A DNA stretch of 61,651 nt from Bacillus sp. FJAT-25509 (GCF_001420605.1 NZ_LJIZ01000012.1:111988-173638), one strand, 5' to 3'. Positions 27,523-37,335 are shown, numbered from the stretch's first letter. Notes: generated by a model from the letters alone, not told the origin. Program-made: numbers and translations.

Positions 27523-28086
27523 CTATAAAGTAATTTTTAATTCATTAGATAATGAATTAATGTCCCCGTTTGTATAAACGGAATAAATACGAACAAAATA
27601 CTTTCTAGTATCGTCAAAACCAAGTGATTGAATTTCGTTTCCGCCATAAATCTTACTGGACTTTGAATACAATAAAAATGGATCAATAGCAAATTCCGTG
27701 CCACGTCCATCTGCTCGAAAGCCAATATCTTCTTTTTTAAAGTGCTGTTTTTTAGGATAGATCCCCTTACCTCTTGTACTCCAACTATTCTGATTTCCAT
27801 CTACAGATAGATATTGATAGTAAATTCCATTAAATATAGCAATTAGGTACATAATTGCCTTGGAATCTGGATGCCAACTAATTGTAAAGTAACCTGAAAT
27901 GCCGTCATTATTTCTATTGGTTGAAACTATTGGCTTATCATAATCATTCGACTCGATATATTCGTGTGCACTCCTAATATTTCCTGGATTAGCAAAAATT
28001 GATCTGGAAGCAAAAGGTAAATAAACTTTCTGTTTTTTAAACAAAGAACTATTTAAGTTTGAATTTAGATGTCCGGTATGTGACAT
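27523..28086 (-). CDS. Hypothetical protein
   Basis: 187 residues from ATG 28086, preceded by GGAGGTG at good spacing; an upstream in-frame ATG at 28104 would put this ribosome site inside the gene. I do not recognise the family. No signal peptide or membrane helix. The C-terminal segment KYFVRIYSVYTNGDINSLSNELKITL looks like the last strands of a fibronectin type III-like fold. The middle part is rich in Tyr, Trp and Gly. It is read towards the regulator gene but separated from it by 240 bp. Confidence 0.6.
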   Translation of the reverse strand: MSHTGHLNSNLNSSLFKKQKVYLPFASRSIFANPGNIRSAHEYIESNDYDKPIVSTNRNNDGISGYFTISWHPDSKAIMYLIAIFNGIYYQYLSVDGNQNSWSTRGKGIYPKKQHFKKEDIGFRADGRGTEFAIDPFLLYSKSSKIYGGNEIQSLGFDDTRKYFVRIYSVYTNGDINSLSNELKITL

Positions 28087-28386
28087 ACATTTACACCTCC
28101 ACAAAACATTTTATTTATTTTAGTGTAATTCATACAATACCTTACCTCAGTATCTTAAATGAGATTTGAGATTTCAAATTAGAAATAATTCCCTTAAATA
28201 ACAATAATAATAATTTATGCCTAAATCTTTTAAACCAGTTTCTTCTATTATGATACACTTTTCATTTGATCTACTAATTTATAATCTTCAATTAATAATT
28301 CCAATTCATTGTGTAAGTAACTTTTATAGTAAAAGAATTAAATTTACTAATTATTGTCAAAACGATTAACAGTTAATATTAGGGGA
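28087..28386. other. AT-rich intergenic region
   Basis: No gene, repeat or clear promoter seen. It must hold the promoter of the minus-strand hypothetical gene and possibly that of the small ORF at 28387. Confidence 0.5.
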
Positions 28387-28488
28387 ATGAATAAACTTTC
28401 TAAACTAGATGAGTGTAAAGATGAGGCAAATTCAAAAGAAGAATATGAAATAGAGTATGATCTAACAGATTTAATGGCAATTGGATAA
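28387..28488 (+). CDS. Possible 33-residue peptide ORF
   Basis: ATG 28387 to TAA 28488 encodes a 33-residue acidic peptide (starts MNKLSKLDEC, ends YDLTDLMAIG). AGGGGA is immediately before the ATG, closer than optimal. A strong terminator follows at 28504, which favours a real short transcript. The single Cys and leader-like Asp/Leu ending recall leader peptides, but no core or processing genes are nearby. It may be a decayed remnant or chance. Confidence 0.3.
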   Translation: MNKLSKLDECKDEANSKEEYEIEYDLTDLMAIG

Positions 28489-28503
28489 GTTGGTAGAATT
28501 ATA

Positions 28504-28553
28504 AAAATGAGTGAGGTATTTTACGTTTTTGTAAAACCCACTCATTTTATTTT
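28504..28553. terminator. Bidirectional terminator
   Basis: AAAATGAGTG (28504-28513) pairs with CACTCATTTT (28539-28548), with an inner GTATTTTAC / GTAAAAC extension. It can end both the small plus transcript and the minus-strand CHR operon. Confidence 0.8.
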
Positions 28554-28583
28554 GTTAAGGAAATAGTTCATAAACCATATCGT

Positions 28584-29114
28584 TTAAGATAAAAATACTG
28601 CACCATAAACAAGTGCCCCTCCGATTACATATGCGGGGTGAATTTTCCAACGTTCTAAAAATAATAAGGAAAGTACGCTAATAATAATTGTTTGCGTTAC
28701 ACCTACCCCATTATATGAATCGTTAAAAAAGTCAAAGGCCATAATGCCAAGTAAAACGGCGATTAAAGGCCTAACAAGTGAAGTCATCTTTTTGACTTTT
28801 GGTGAATTTTTATGCTTCATTAATATACTTAATAAAGCAATCATCAAGATTAGTGAGGGTGCGATTGATGCGAATAATCCTACAAAGGAACCAAATACTC
28901 CACCCTCAACATAGCCGATATATCCAGCCAACTTTGTAGCAATTGGACCTGGAAGCGCATTGCCTAGTGCAAGCACGTTACTAAATTCAACTGAACTTAA
29001 CCATCCGTACTTATCAACAACTTCATTCTCAATAAGAGGGATCGAAGCCGGTCCTCCTCCGTATCCGAATATGCCTGGTAAGAAAAATGCTAAAAATATT
29101 TTCCAATAAATCAT
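28584..29114 (-). CDS. CHR-family transporter, short subunit (YwrA/YwrB-like)
   Basis: 176 residues, one half-length CHR (chromate transporter) domain with about five membrane segments. It begins FLAFFLPGIFGYGGGPASIPLIENEVVDKYGW, the conserved CHR N-terminal block, and carries LGNALPGPIATKLAGYIGY. Short CHR proteins occur in pairs that work together; its partner overlaps it by four bases upstream. The substrate may be chromate or a physiological anion. RBS GAAGGTGA. Confidence 0.9.
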   Translation of the reverse strand: MIYWKIFLAFFLPGIFGYGGGPASIPLIENEVVDKYGWLSSVEFSNVLALGNALPGPIATKLAGYIGYVEGGVFGSFVGLFASIAPSLILMIALLSILMKHKNSPKVKKMTSLVRPLIAVLLGIMAFDFFNDSYNGVGVTQTIIISVLSLLFLERWKIHPAYVIGGALVYGAVFLS

Positions 29115-29677
29115 GATGCCTTCACCTTCTTCTTCTTTTCATTTTTACTTTTTGAGAAAAAGGCATATCCAACTAAGCATCCAATTAAAATAGCAGGATG
29201 TACATTTAAAAAGTATAAAAGGATAAAACTAGCAACTACGACCAAACTAGTGATTTTCCAGCCAAGAGATTCTTTCGATTTCTCAATAAACTCCCATGTT
29301 AAAGTTGCTAACATTACTCCAACTACCGGAACAACTGCATTCGACATACCTTGTACCCAGGCAACACCTTTAAAGTGATTAAGTGTTGATAATAGTAGCA
29401 TAAGTAGGAAAACAGTCGGTAGTGTTGTTGCGATAATGGCATTTAACATACCTACTATGCCACCTGTTCTCCAACCTATATATCCTGCAAGCTTTGTTGC
29501 GATTGGTCCTGGTAGAGCATTTGCGATTGCTAGTACATCTGAAAAGTCATCCTTATTTAACCATTTATACTTGTCAACAACCTCTGTGTGGATTAGTGGA
29601 ATAGAAGAAGGGCCTCCTCCGTAACCTAGCATTCCTACTCTAAAAAAAGCTAAAAAAAGTTTCCATTGATTGTTCAT
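29111..29677 (-). CDS. CHR-family transporter, short subunit (YwrA/YwrB-like)
   Basis: 188 residues, the paired half-length CHR protein. It has the same motif set: FLAFFRVGMLGYGGGPSSIPL and IANALPGPIATKLAGYIGW. It ends with a Lys-rich tail (KSKNEKKKKVKAS). The pair next to a GGT-like gene and an Lrp gene mirrors the B. subtilis ywrABCD neighbourhood. It starts 12 bp after the GGT stop, so it probably belongs to the same transcript. Confidence 0.9.
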   Translation of the reverse strand: MNNQWKLFLAFFRVGMLGYGGGPSSIPLIHTEVVDKYKWLNKDDFSDVLAIANALPGPIATKLAGYIGWRTGGIVGMLNAIIATTLPTVFLLMLLLSTLNHFKGVAWVQGMSNAVVPVVGVMLATLTWEFIEKSKESLGWKITSLVVVASFILLYFLNVHPAILIGCLVGYAFFSKSKNEKKKKVKAS

Positions 29678-29689
29678 TAAATCAGTCCT

Positions 29690-31300
29690 TTACCAAACTG
29701 CAATTGCGCCATCTGTTCTAGATTCTGTTCCTCCCATTAGCACCCCGGTACTAGGATTGCGCCAAATAATTTGGCCCCTACCGAAACTGCTACAATCTGT
29801 TGCCACTTGAATTTGATGGCCTTTTCTTGCTAGTGCCTGGGCAAGGTGGTTTGGAAAATGAGGTTCTACGACCACTTTTTTTCCTTCCATCCACTGCCAT
29901 CTAGGTGCATCTAATGCACTCTGAGGGTTCAGACCAAAATCCACAGTATTCATGACAACTTGTGCATGACCTTGTGGTTGCATATATCCTCCCATTACGC
30001 CAAATGGCCCTACTGCATCGCCATCTTTTGTTAAAAACCCTGGGATTATTGTGTGATATGTTCTTTTACCAGGCTTAAGTGCATTAGAATGCTCCGGATT
30101 TAAAGTAAAATCATGACCTCTATTTTGAAGGGCAATTCCTGTATCAGGAATTACGATCCCTGATCCAAATCCCATATAGTTACTTTGAATAAACGAAACC
30201 ATATTCCCTTCGCTATCAGCAGTCGCTAAATAAACTGTGCCACCTTTTGGAGGCGTATAGTTTTCTGGCTCTATCGCTGTTTCACAAATTAATTCTCGAC
30301 GAGCCACTGCATATTCTTCGGATAATAGCTCATCTACATTGATATCCATATGCTCAGAATCTGTAATAAACGCTTTTCCATCAGTAAAAGCTAGTTTCAT
30401 AGCCTCTATTTGCTTATGGTATGTATCGACATCATCTTTTGTAGGAAAATTAAAACCTTTGGCAATGTTTAATGCCATTAACGCTACCAAACCTTGCCCA
30501 TTCGGTGGAATTTCCCAAACATCGTATCCACGATAATTGGTCGAGATTGGATTAACCCATTCTACTTTATATTCACTTAAGTCCTCTGAACTAAGGTATC
30601 CATTATGTTCTTTCATAAAGGAAACGATTTTTTCTGCCAAGTTACCACGATAAAAACTCTCAGCATTCGTTGCACCGATTTCACGTAATGTTTCTGCATG
30701 CGCTTTAGATGACCACAATTCGCCAATCTCTGGTGCACGATCATTTGGAGCGAATGTTTTGAACCACTCAGCAAATTCTGGTCTAGTAAATTGTTTTTTA
30801 AACTTTTCATATGCTATATTCCAAAACTTCCCTAAAATCGGCGAGAGTGGAAAGCCTTCTTCTGCAAGTGTAATAGCTGGTTGTAAAACCTCTTCTAATG
30901 GTAATTTACCAAAACGTTTTGATAATGCAGCCCATGCAGCAGGTACTCCAGGTACTGTAACTGGAATAACCCCATGGGTTGGCATCTTCTCAAGTCCTTG
31001 TTCTTTTAGCTTTTCAATCGAAATTGATTTTGGGGCAGGACCACTACCGTTTAAACCATGTAATTCCCCATTTACCCAAACTAGTGCAAAGGCATCTCCA
31101 CCAATTCCATTAGAAGTTGGTTCAACTACTGTTAAAGCAGCTGCTGTGGCAATTGCAGCATCGATTGCGTTGCCACCTTTTTTTAATATATCTAACCCCG
31201 CTTGCGCCGCTAAAGGTTGTGAGGTAGCTACCATTCCATTTTTTCCAAATGTCGTATGGCGTTGTGCTGAATATGGATTATTTAAATGATCAAACTGCAT
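29690..31300 (-). CDS. ywrD: Gamma-glutamyltransferase family protein (YwrD-like)
   Basis: 536 residues from ATG 31300, preceded by AAGGAGAAG; the in-frame ATG at 31336 overlaps the upstream gene. No signal peptide, so it is cytoplasmic like YwrD. It has the N-terminal nucleophile hydrolase features of GGTs: GGNAIDAAIA near the start, the SNGIGGDAF block, and the nucleophile Thr355 in GGTVYLATAD, where most secreted GGTs have a TTH motif. A C-terminal GVMGGYMQPQGHAQV segment is present. It probably hydrolyses gamma-glutamyl compounds such as glutathione or gamma-glutamyl peptides brought in by the ABC transporter encoded just upstream. Confidence 0.88.
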   Translation of the reverse strand: MQFDHLNNPYSAQRHTTFGKNGMVATSQPLAAQAGLDILKKGGNAIDAAIATAAALTVVEPTSNGIGGDAFALVWVNGELHGLNGSGPAPKSISIEKLKEQGLEKMPTHGVIPVTVPGVPAAWAALSKRFGKLPLEEVLQPAITLAEEGFPLSPILGKFWNIAYEKFKKQFTRPEFAEWFKTFAPNDRAPEIGELWSSKAHAETLREIGATNAESFYRGNLAEKIVSFMKEHNGYLSSEDLSEYKVEWVNPISTNYRGYDVWEIPPNGQGLVALMALNIAKGFNFPTKDDVDTYHKQIEAMKLAFTDGKAFITDSEHMDINVDELLSEEYAVARRELICETAIEPENYTPPKGGTVYLATADSEGNMVSFIQSNYMGFGSGIVIPDTGIALQNRGHDFTLNPEHSNALKPGKRTYHTIIPGFLTKDGDAVGPFGVMGGYMQPQGHAQVVMNTVDFGLNPQSALDAPRWQWMEGKKVVVEPHFPNHLAQALARKGHQIQVATDCSSFGRGQIIWRNPSTGVLMGGTESRTDGAIAVW

Positions 31301-31314
31301 CTGTATCTTCTCCT

Positions 31315-32301
31315 TTAAGCATCTACATGGTGACATGCAACAAAATGATTTTCTTCAACTTCCTTCCACTCTGGTTTTACTTGTCCACATAGTTCTGTTG
31401 CTTGAGGACAACGAGTACGGAATGTACAACCTGAAGGTGGGTTAGCTGGATTTGGAATTTCACCTGTCAATCGAATTTTTTCAGGTCTTTTTCCTACCTT
31501 TGGACGTGGAATCGCAGATAGTAACGCCTTTGTATAAGGGTGTAGTGGGTTATTATATAGCTTGTCTGCAGGAGCTAACTCAACTGTATTTCCCAAATAC
31601 ATTACTAAAACTCGATCACAGAAATATCGTACGACTCCTAAATCATGAGAGATAAATAAATAAGTTAAGTTATATTTTGCTTGTAATGATTTTAAAAGTT
31701 TTAATACTTGTGCTTGTACAGACACATCAAGTGCGGACACTGCCTCATCACAAATAATTAACGATGGATTAAGAGCAATTGCTCTTGCAATACCAATACG
31801 TTGACGCTGTCCACCACTAAATTCATGAGGATATCGATCATAATGGTCTTCATTTAAACCTACCTCACGAAGCAAGCCGATTACTTTCTCTTTTCGCTCT
31901 TGTTTTGATAGATTCGTATGGATGACAAAAACTTCTTCTAATGCATCTCCAATTCGTTGTCTTGGATTTAATGAAGCATATGGATCTTGGAAAATCATTT
32001 GCATTTGTTTCTTAAAATCATTTCGACTCTTATTCGATAAATGTTGAATTTCCGTATCTTTAAAAAATACTTTACCGTCAGTAATATCTTCAAGACCTAA
32101 AATCGTTTTTCCTAATGTAGATTTTCCGCAACCTGATTCACCTACAACGCCTAAGCTTTCTCCTTCTAATAATGTTAGACTCACTTCTTCAACTGCCTTG
32201 ACATGACCTTGAACTTTTTTTAGTAAGCCTCCACGAATCGGATAATATTTTTTTACATTTCGTAGCTCTAATAAAGTAGATTTACTTTTTGTTAGAGTCA
32301 T
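31315..32301 (-). CDS. Peptide ABC transporter ATPase, DppF/OppF type
   Basis: 328 residues. Walker [10 protein letters not shown], signature [15 protein letters not shown], Walker [12 protein letters not shown] and the C-terminal OppF-type extension ([19 protein letters not shown]) with Cys residues for an iron-sulfur cluster as in this subfamily. The ATG overlaps the upstream ATPase gene by four bases. It energises import of peptides. Confidence 0.94.
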   Translation of the reverse strand: MTLTKSKSTLLELRNVKKYYPIRGGLLKKVQGHVKAVEEVSLTLLEGESLGVVGESGCGKSTLGKTILGLEDITDGKVFFKDTEIQHLSNKSRNDFKKQMQMIFQDPYASLNPRQRIGDALEEVFVIHTNLSKQERKEKVIGLLREVGLNEDHYDRYPHEFSGGQRQRIGIARAIALNPSLIICDEAVSALDVSVQAQVLKLLKSLQAKYNLTYLFISHDLGVVRYFCDRVLVMYLGNTVELAPADKLYNNPLHPYTKALLSAIPRPKVGKRPEKIRLTGEIPNPANPPSGCTFRTRCPQATELCGQVKPEWKEVEENHFVACHHVDA

Positions 32302-33275
32302 ATCGCATCCTCCTCACTCAGCCAACATTTAACTGTGTGTCCATCCTTTATTGTAAATTCCTTTGGGACTTCAACTTTGCAGCGTGCTAATGCATGTTCA
32401 CAACGCGGATGAAAACGACATCCAGTTATTTGTTCGTTTAAGCTCGGCGTCGAGCCTGGGATTGCTTCTAACTCAAAATCAGGATCATCTACATTTGGTA
32501 CAGAGCTTAATAATCCCCTAGTATACGGGTGACTTGGATGATTAAAAATCTCTTCAACTGGACCTTCTTCTATTTTTTCTCCTGCATACATGACCATCAC
32601 TTTATCAGCAATTTCAGCTACGACTCCCATGTCATGTGTAACCATGATGACACCCATTCCGAGCTCGTCTTGTAACTCATGGATTAAATCTAATATTTGA
32701 GATTGAATTGTAACATCAAGTGCAGTCGTCGGCTCATCTGCTATTAAGAGTCCAGGGGTACAGGCTAATGAAATAGCGATCATAACCCTTTGTCTCATTC
32801 CACCGCTTAGTTCATGAGGATATTGAGTCATTCTTTTTTCAGAATATGGTATTCCTACTTGCTTTAAGAGTTCAATTCCTTTTTGATTTGCTTCTTGTTT
32901 AGAAAGCTTTTGGTGAATCATAAGTGGCTCGCGTAGCTGATAACCTATTGTGATTACAGGGTTTAACGCCGTCATCGGCTCTTGAAAAATCATCGATATT
33001 TTATTGCCTCTAATTTTTCTTAATTCATCAGTTGTTAACTTAGTTAAATCAGTTCCTTCCAATTGAATTGAACCGCTTTTTATTGATCCATTACTTGGCA
33101 ATAATCCCATGATAGACAATGAGGTAATACTTTTTCCGCAACCTGATTCGCCAACTATACATAAAGTTTCACTTTTATTAACTGAAAAGGATATGTTTCG
33201 AACAGCTGGGATTTCTCCGTCAGCTGTTCGAAACGTTGTTACTAAATTATTTACAGATAGAAGCTCTGTTGACAT
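32298..33275 (-). CDS. Peptide ABC transporter ATPase, DppD/OppD type
   Basis: 325 residues. Walker [10 protein letters not shown], signature LSGGMRQRVMIAISLA, Walker B LLIADEPTTALD and the C-terminal GCRFHPRCEHALARC extension. RBS GAGAGTAGGT. Second ATPase of the importer with the gene at 31315, placed between the binding protein gene and the first ATPase gene. Confidence 0.94.
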   Translation of the reverse strand: MSTELLSVNNLVTTFRTADGEIPAVRNISFSVNKSETLCIVGESGCGKSITSLSIMGLLPSNGSIKSGSIQLEGTDLTKLTTDELRKIRGNKISMIFQEPMTALNPVITIGYQLREPLMIHQKLSKQEANQKGIELLKQVGIPYSEKRMTQYPHELSGGMRQRVMIAISLACTPGLLIADEPTTALDVTIQSQILDLIHELQDELGMGVIMVTHDMGVVAEIADKVMVMYAGEKIEEGPVEEIFNHPSHPYTRGLLSSVPNVDDPDFELEAIPGSTPSLNEQITGCRFHPRCEHALARCKVEVPKEFTIKDGHTVKCWLSEEDAI

Positions 33276-33283
33276 ACTATTAC

Positions 33284-34804
33284 CTACTCTCTATGTACGT
33301 TGTATAATGACCATTGGCCAGTAGGATCAATTTCAATTCCTTTCACCGATTGATCAACTGCAGATGTTACTACACCTTGATTCATAACGATTACAGGAGC
33401 ATCTTTTACTAATAATTCATTTGCTTCTTTTAGTTTTTCTTTTCGAGCATTTTGGTCAATCGTTTGACGAGATTCATTAACTAACTGATCAAATTGCTTA
33501 TTACTATATGAAATTCGGTTTGATGATCCAACGTTGTCAGAGTGGAAGTTTGGATACAATAATTCACTACCATCAGCAGTACTATTTGCCCATCCTAAGA
33601 ACGTTACATCGTATTGACCTTTCGTTGCTGCATCTAAGAAAGTTCCCCATTCCATCGTTTCAAGCTTTACTTTCAAGCCAATTTCAGTCATTTGAGATTG
33701 AGCAATTTCAGCCATTTTCATGTACATATCACGATTTGGTACTAGCATCTTTACTTCTTTTCCTTCAAATCCATTATCTTTAATCAGTTTCTTAGCTTTT
33801 TCTAAATCATAAGAATAACCAACTTTTTCTTCAGATTGATCATATCCGAAGACTTTTGGTCCAATAACACTATTACCTTCAACACCTAGTCCGTTTAACT
33901 GATTAATATATGCTTTACGATCTAATCCATAAGCAACTGCTTGTCGGAATGCTAAGTTGTTCATTGGAGCTTTTTTCATATTAAACCCTAAATAATAAAC
34001 AGGTGTTCCTTCCGCTTTTGTTACTTTTACATTTTTAATTGATTCTAGACGCTTAATTTGTTCAGCTGGAATTGCATCAATAAATTGTACTTTTCCTGTT
34101 TGTAACATTGAAATAGCTGTAGAAACTTCAGGAACTACTTTAAAAGTAACTTTTTTCAATTTAGGTGCACCATTCCAATAATCTTTGTTTGCCTCAAGAA
34201 CGATTTGGTCACCAGGTGTCCAGCTAACAAACTTAAATGGCCCAGTTCCCACAGGGGTTTTCATTAAATCACTATTTTTATCTGCTGTAGGGCTTACGAT
34301 TGAAGCAGCAGTATGAGCAAGTGCAGCTAAAAGTGGTCCATATGGATATTTCGTTTTAATTTCTACTTTGTAATCATCAATTACATTAACTGATTGAATT
34401 GGTTCTAATAATGAAGCACGTGGAGCAGCAGTTTTTGGATCACGGAATTTATCAAATGTGTATTTTACTGCTTCTGCGTTAAAATCTGTTCCGTCTTGGA
34501 ATTTGATTCCTTTTTTCAATGTAATCTCCCAAGTTTTATTATCTGGATTCGTATAAGATTCTGCTAATAAAGGTTCGATTTCCATTGTTTTAGGATTTCT
34601 TTTAAATAAAGTTTCATAAACTTGCATGATGACATTAGCTGATACAGAATCATTTGTTAAGATTGGTGATAAACCTACTACATCTGATGTTGAAGCATAT
34701 GTAAGTTCTTGTGAAACATTAGCGCTATTTGATCCAGTTGTTTTACTAGAGCATCCAGCAAGAAGAAGAATTGCACTAATTACGATAACCATCCATTTTT
34801 TCAT
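33284..34804 (-). CDS. Peptide-binding lipoprotein of the ABC importer
   Basis: 506 residues, family SBP_bac_5. Lipobox ILLLAGC gives Cys18 as the lipid anchor, so the protein is outside the membrane. It contains EPLLAESYTN, the domain signature DGTDFNAEAVKYTFDK and VGTGPFKFVSW. It binds peptides, or possibly glutathione or gamma-glutamyl peptides given the neighbouring GGT gene. RBS GGAGATGGG. Confidence 0.95.
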   Translation of the reverse strand: MKKWMVIVISAILLLAGCSSKTTGSNSANVSQELTYASTSDVVGLSPILTNDSVSANVIMQVYETLFKRNPKTMEIEPLLAESYTNPDNKTWEITLKKGIKFQDGTDFNAEAVKYTFDKFRDPKTAAPRASLLEPIQSVNVIDDYKVEIKTKYPYGPLLAALAHTAASIVSPTADKNSDLMKTPVGTGPFKFVSWTPGDQIVLEANKDYWNGAPKLKKVTFKVVPEVSTAISMLQTGKVQFIDAIPAEQIKRLESIKNVKVTKAEGTPVYYLGFNMKKAPMNNLAFRQAVAYGLDRKAYINQLNGLGVEGNSVIGPKVFGYDQSEEKVGYSYDLEKAKKLIKDNGFEGKEVKMLVPNRDMYMKMAEIAQSQMTEIGLKVKLETMEWGTFLDAATKGQYDVTFLGWANSTADGSELLYPNFHSDNVGSSNRISYSNKQFDQLVNESRQTIDQNARKEKLKEANELLVKDAPVIVMNQGVVTSAVDQSVKGIEIDPTGQWSLYNVHRE

Positions 34805-34816
34805 TTACCCATCTCC

Positions 34817-35722
34817 TCAATCATTAATATTCATATTTGGATCTAAAGCATCTCTTAATCCATCACCTACGACATTAAAAGAGAAAACGATCAGCATAAT
34901 AGCGATCCCTGGTACGATTGTCATATGTGGGGAAGAAAACATATAATCTTGCCCTTGAGAAATCATTGATCCCCATTCGGCTGTTGGAGGTTGTGCACCA
35001 AGACCTAAATAACTTAGTGATGCCGTTGATAAAATAGCAGTAGCCATTCTCATTGTGGCAAAAACGATGATTGGTGCCATACAGTTTGGCAAAATATGCT
35101 TCACCATAATTCGTAAATTACTTGCACCTAAAGTCCTCATTGCTTGTATGTATTCTTGCTTCTTAATAGATAAAACCGAACCACGAACAATTCTTGCGCA
35201 TGAAGGAATGGACCAAATGCTAATCGCAACTGCTACATTCACTAAACTTGTCCCAAGAATTGCGATAATTAGCATGGCGAGTAGAATTCCAGGGAAAGCA
35301 AATAATAAATCTACTATTCTCATAAGCAAGCCATCTAGTTTTGAAAAATAACCAGCTAGCATGCCTATTGAGATACCACCAATTAATCCAAGAATCACTG
35401 CACTGAATCCAACAACTAGTGATACTCTAGATCCGAATACAATTCGGCTCCACATATCCCGTCCATAATTATCTGTACCTAACCAATGTCCGCTAGAAAA
35501 TATTGGCAGTTCTGTTGATGCTAAATTTTGTTTAATCGGATCATGAATCGTAATAAGTGGCGCAAATAGTGCCATTAAAATTTGTAAAATAATAATGATT
35601 AATCCAAAAACGGCTAATCTATTTTTGATTAAACGTTTAAACGTTTGAACAATAAATTTTTCTTTCTTTTTTGAAATAGCTTGCTTTGCACCTATGTTAT
35701 TAATGACAACTTCTGTAGACAA
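34817..35722 (-). CDS. Peptide ABC transporter permease, DppC type
   Basis: 301 residues from TTG 35722 (GGGAGGAAGAATT upstream). It has six membrane segments with an N-terminal cytoplasmic Lys-rich start, the GTDNYGRDMWSRIVFG segment and the EAA-loop IQAMRTLGASNLRIMVKHILPNCMAP. It forms the channel with the DppB-type permease. Confidence 0.95.
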   Translation of the reverse strand: MSTEVVINNIGAKQAISKKKEKFIVQTFKRLIKNRLAVFGLIIIILQILMALFAPLITIHDPIKQNLASTELPIFSSGHWLGTDNYGRDMWSRIVFGSRVSLVVGFSAVILGLIGGISIGMLAGYFSKLDGLLMRIVDLLFAFPGILLAMLIIAILGTSLVNVAVAISIWSIPSCARIVRGSVLSIKKQEYIQAMRTLGASNLRIMVKHILPNCMAPIIVFATMRMATAILSTASLSYLGLGAQPPTAEWGSMISQGQDYMFSSPHMTIVPGIAIMLIVFSFNVVGDGLRDALDPNMNIND

Positions 35723-35745
35723 AATTCTTCCTCCCTTCTGGCCGA

Positions 35746-36687
35746 TTAATCGTAGCTAATTCTTGGGTCGATAAATACGTATAATATATCAACAAGTAAA
35801 TTCACGATTACAAACATGGATGCTACAAGTAATACTGCCCCTTGAACCATCGGAAAATCTCTAGCTGCAATTGCATCGATCATTAGTCTGCCGACACCGT
35901 TAATCGCAAATACTTGTTCTGTTATGATTGTTCCTCCAAGAAGAAATCCGAAGTTTAAACCAATAACAGTTATGACTGGAATCATCGAGTTTTTTAAAGC
36001 ATGAATCCAAACAATCGATTTTTCTTTTACACCTTTCGCTCTTGCAGTTCTTATGTAATCAGCTCGAATTACCTCTAACATAGATGAACGGCTCATTCTT
36101 GCAATCATTGCAGCCGAGGCTGTTCCTAGTGCAATAGCAGGTAAAATGATTTGCTTAAATCCTTCTACTGTCCAAATTGGTGAATCGAGTCCTCCAACGG
36201 GCAGAATTTGTAGATTAACTCCAAAAATAAGAATTAGGATGGCACCTAGCCAAAAATTAGGTACTGAAATACCTGCAAGGGCTATTATTGTACTTGATAC
36301 ATCCATCCACGAGTTTTGCTTAAGTGCAGAAACAATCCCTGTTATTACCCCGATTACTACTGCAACGATCATACTCGCGATTGCTAAACTTAAAGTATTA
36401 GGAAAACGGATTGAAATTGCCTCTGCAACCGACTGTTTCGTTTGAAAGGAATATCCTAAATCCCCATGTAATACGCTTGATAAATAATGCCAATATTGGA
36501 CAAAAAACGAGTCGTTCAGTCCCAAACTTTCCCGGATGGCATTTAGATCAGCTTTTGTTGCTGTAGGTCCGCCAATGATTGCAGCTGGATCACCAGGTGC
36601 TAAATGCATAGAAGCAAAGACTAAAAATGAGATACCTAGCAATAATAAAAACAATTGAAACAACCTTCTTAATATGAGTGACGCCAT
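35746..36687 (-). CDS. Peptide ABC transporter permease, DppB type
   Basis: 313 residues from ATG 36687 (AGGTGGAAAG just before); an in-frame upstream ATG at 36729 has no ribosome site. Six membrane helices. It has the DppB N-terminus LILRRLFQLFLLLLGISFLVF, the periplasmic GDLGYSFQTKQSV segment and the EAA loop YIRTARAKGVKEKSIVWIHALKN. First gene of the importer operon. 198 bp of AT-rich DNA separate it from the Lrp gene, ending in the Lrp terminator. Confidence 0.95.
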   Translation of the reverse strand: MASLILRRLFQLFLLLLGISFLVFASMHLAPGDPAAIIGGPTATKADLNAIRESLGLNDSFFVQYWHYLSSVLHGDLGYSFQTKQSVAEAISIRFPNTLSLAIASMIVAVVIGVITGIVSALKQNSWMDVSSTIIALAGISVPNFWLGAILILIFGVNLQILPVGGLDSPIWTVEGFKQIILPAIALGTASAAMIARMSRSSMLEVIRADYIRTARAKGVKEKSIVWIHALKNSMIPVITVIGLNFGFLLGGTIITEQVFAINGVGRLMIDAIAARDFPMVQGAVLLVASMFVIVNLLVDILYVFIDPRISYD

Positions 36688-36846
36688 CTTTCCACCTACT
36701 CCACTTGTAAGTATATTAACTAAAATCACATACGTTTGTTAACCTTAATTGTTGTATAACCTAACAATGTAAATTTTAATTATTTTCGATTATACTCCCG
36801 GTAGACAGAATATTCTATAATTTTATGAATTTTTACAAAAAATAGT

Positions 36847-36876
36847 AAAAAAAGACGAGAGATTACCAATCTCTCG
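36847..36876 (-). terminator. Terminator of the Lrp-type regulator gene
   Basis: CGAGAGATT / AATCTCTCG stem (36856-36864 with 36868-36876), followed on the minus strand by TTTTTTT. It shows that the regulator is transcribed apart from the importer operon. Confidence 0.85.
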
Positions 36877-36885
36877 CCAGGACAA

Positions 36886-37335
36886 CTATAATTTTAAGCC
36901 ATTTCTACTTTTAAATCTTCGTAATAAAATATGACTTTCTACCCTTGTTATTCCTTCTAAAGCATATAATTCATTGTTTATAAATTGTTCTAATCTGACA
37001 AAATCATCGACTAATACATGCATATGTAAAGTGCTTGGACCTGTCATTTGATAACAACTCGCTACAACAGGATTATCTGCAAGTGCTTCGGCTACGACTA
37101 CTAAATAAGCTGGTTCACAATCTACTTCAAAGAACGCAGATACGCCTTTGCCTACTTTTTCTGAATTAATGACTACTGAGAACCTCTCAATAACCCCATT
37201 TTTTATTAATTGATTCACACGTTCACGGATTGAAACCCTTGATAAATTAAGTTCTTTTCCAATATCGGCGTATGACATCCGACCATTTTTAGTGAGCATC
37301 TCTAGAATTTTTTTATCGATGTCAGTTAGTTTCAT
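36886..37335 (-). CDS. Lrp/AsnC family transcriptional regulator (YwrC-like)
   Basis: 149 residues: an N-terminal helix-turn-helix (LTDIDKKILEMLTKNGRMSYADIGKELNLSRVSIRERV) and a C-terminal RAM domain for amino acid binding (about 65-145). Such proteins sense amino acids or related ligands. It sits upstream of the peptide importer-GGT-CHR operon and probably regulates it. The B. subtilis counterpart in the ywr cluster is YwrC. Confidence 0.9.
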   Translation of the reverse strand: MKLTDIDKKILEMLTKNGRMSYADIGKELNLSRVSIRERVNQLIKNGVIERFSVVINSEKVGKGVSAFFEVDCEPAYLVVVAEALADNPVVASCYQMTGPSTLHMHVLVDDFVRLEQFINNELYALEGITRVESHILLRRFKSRNGLKL

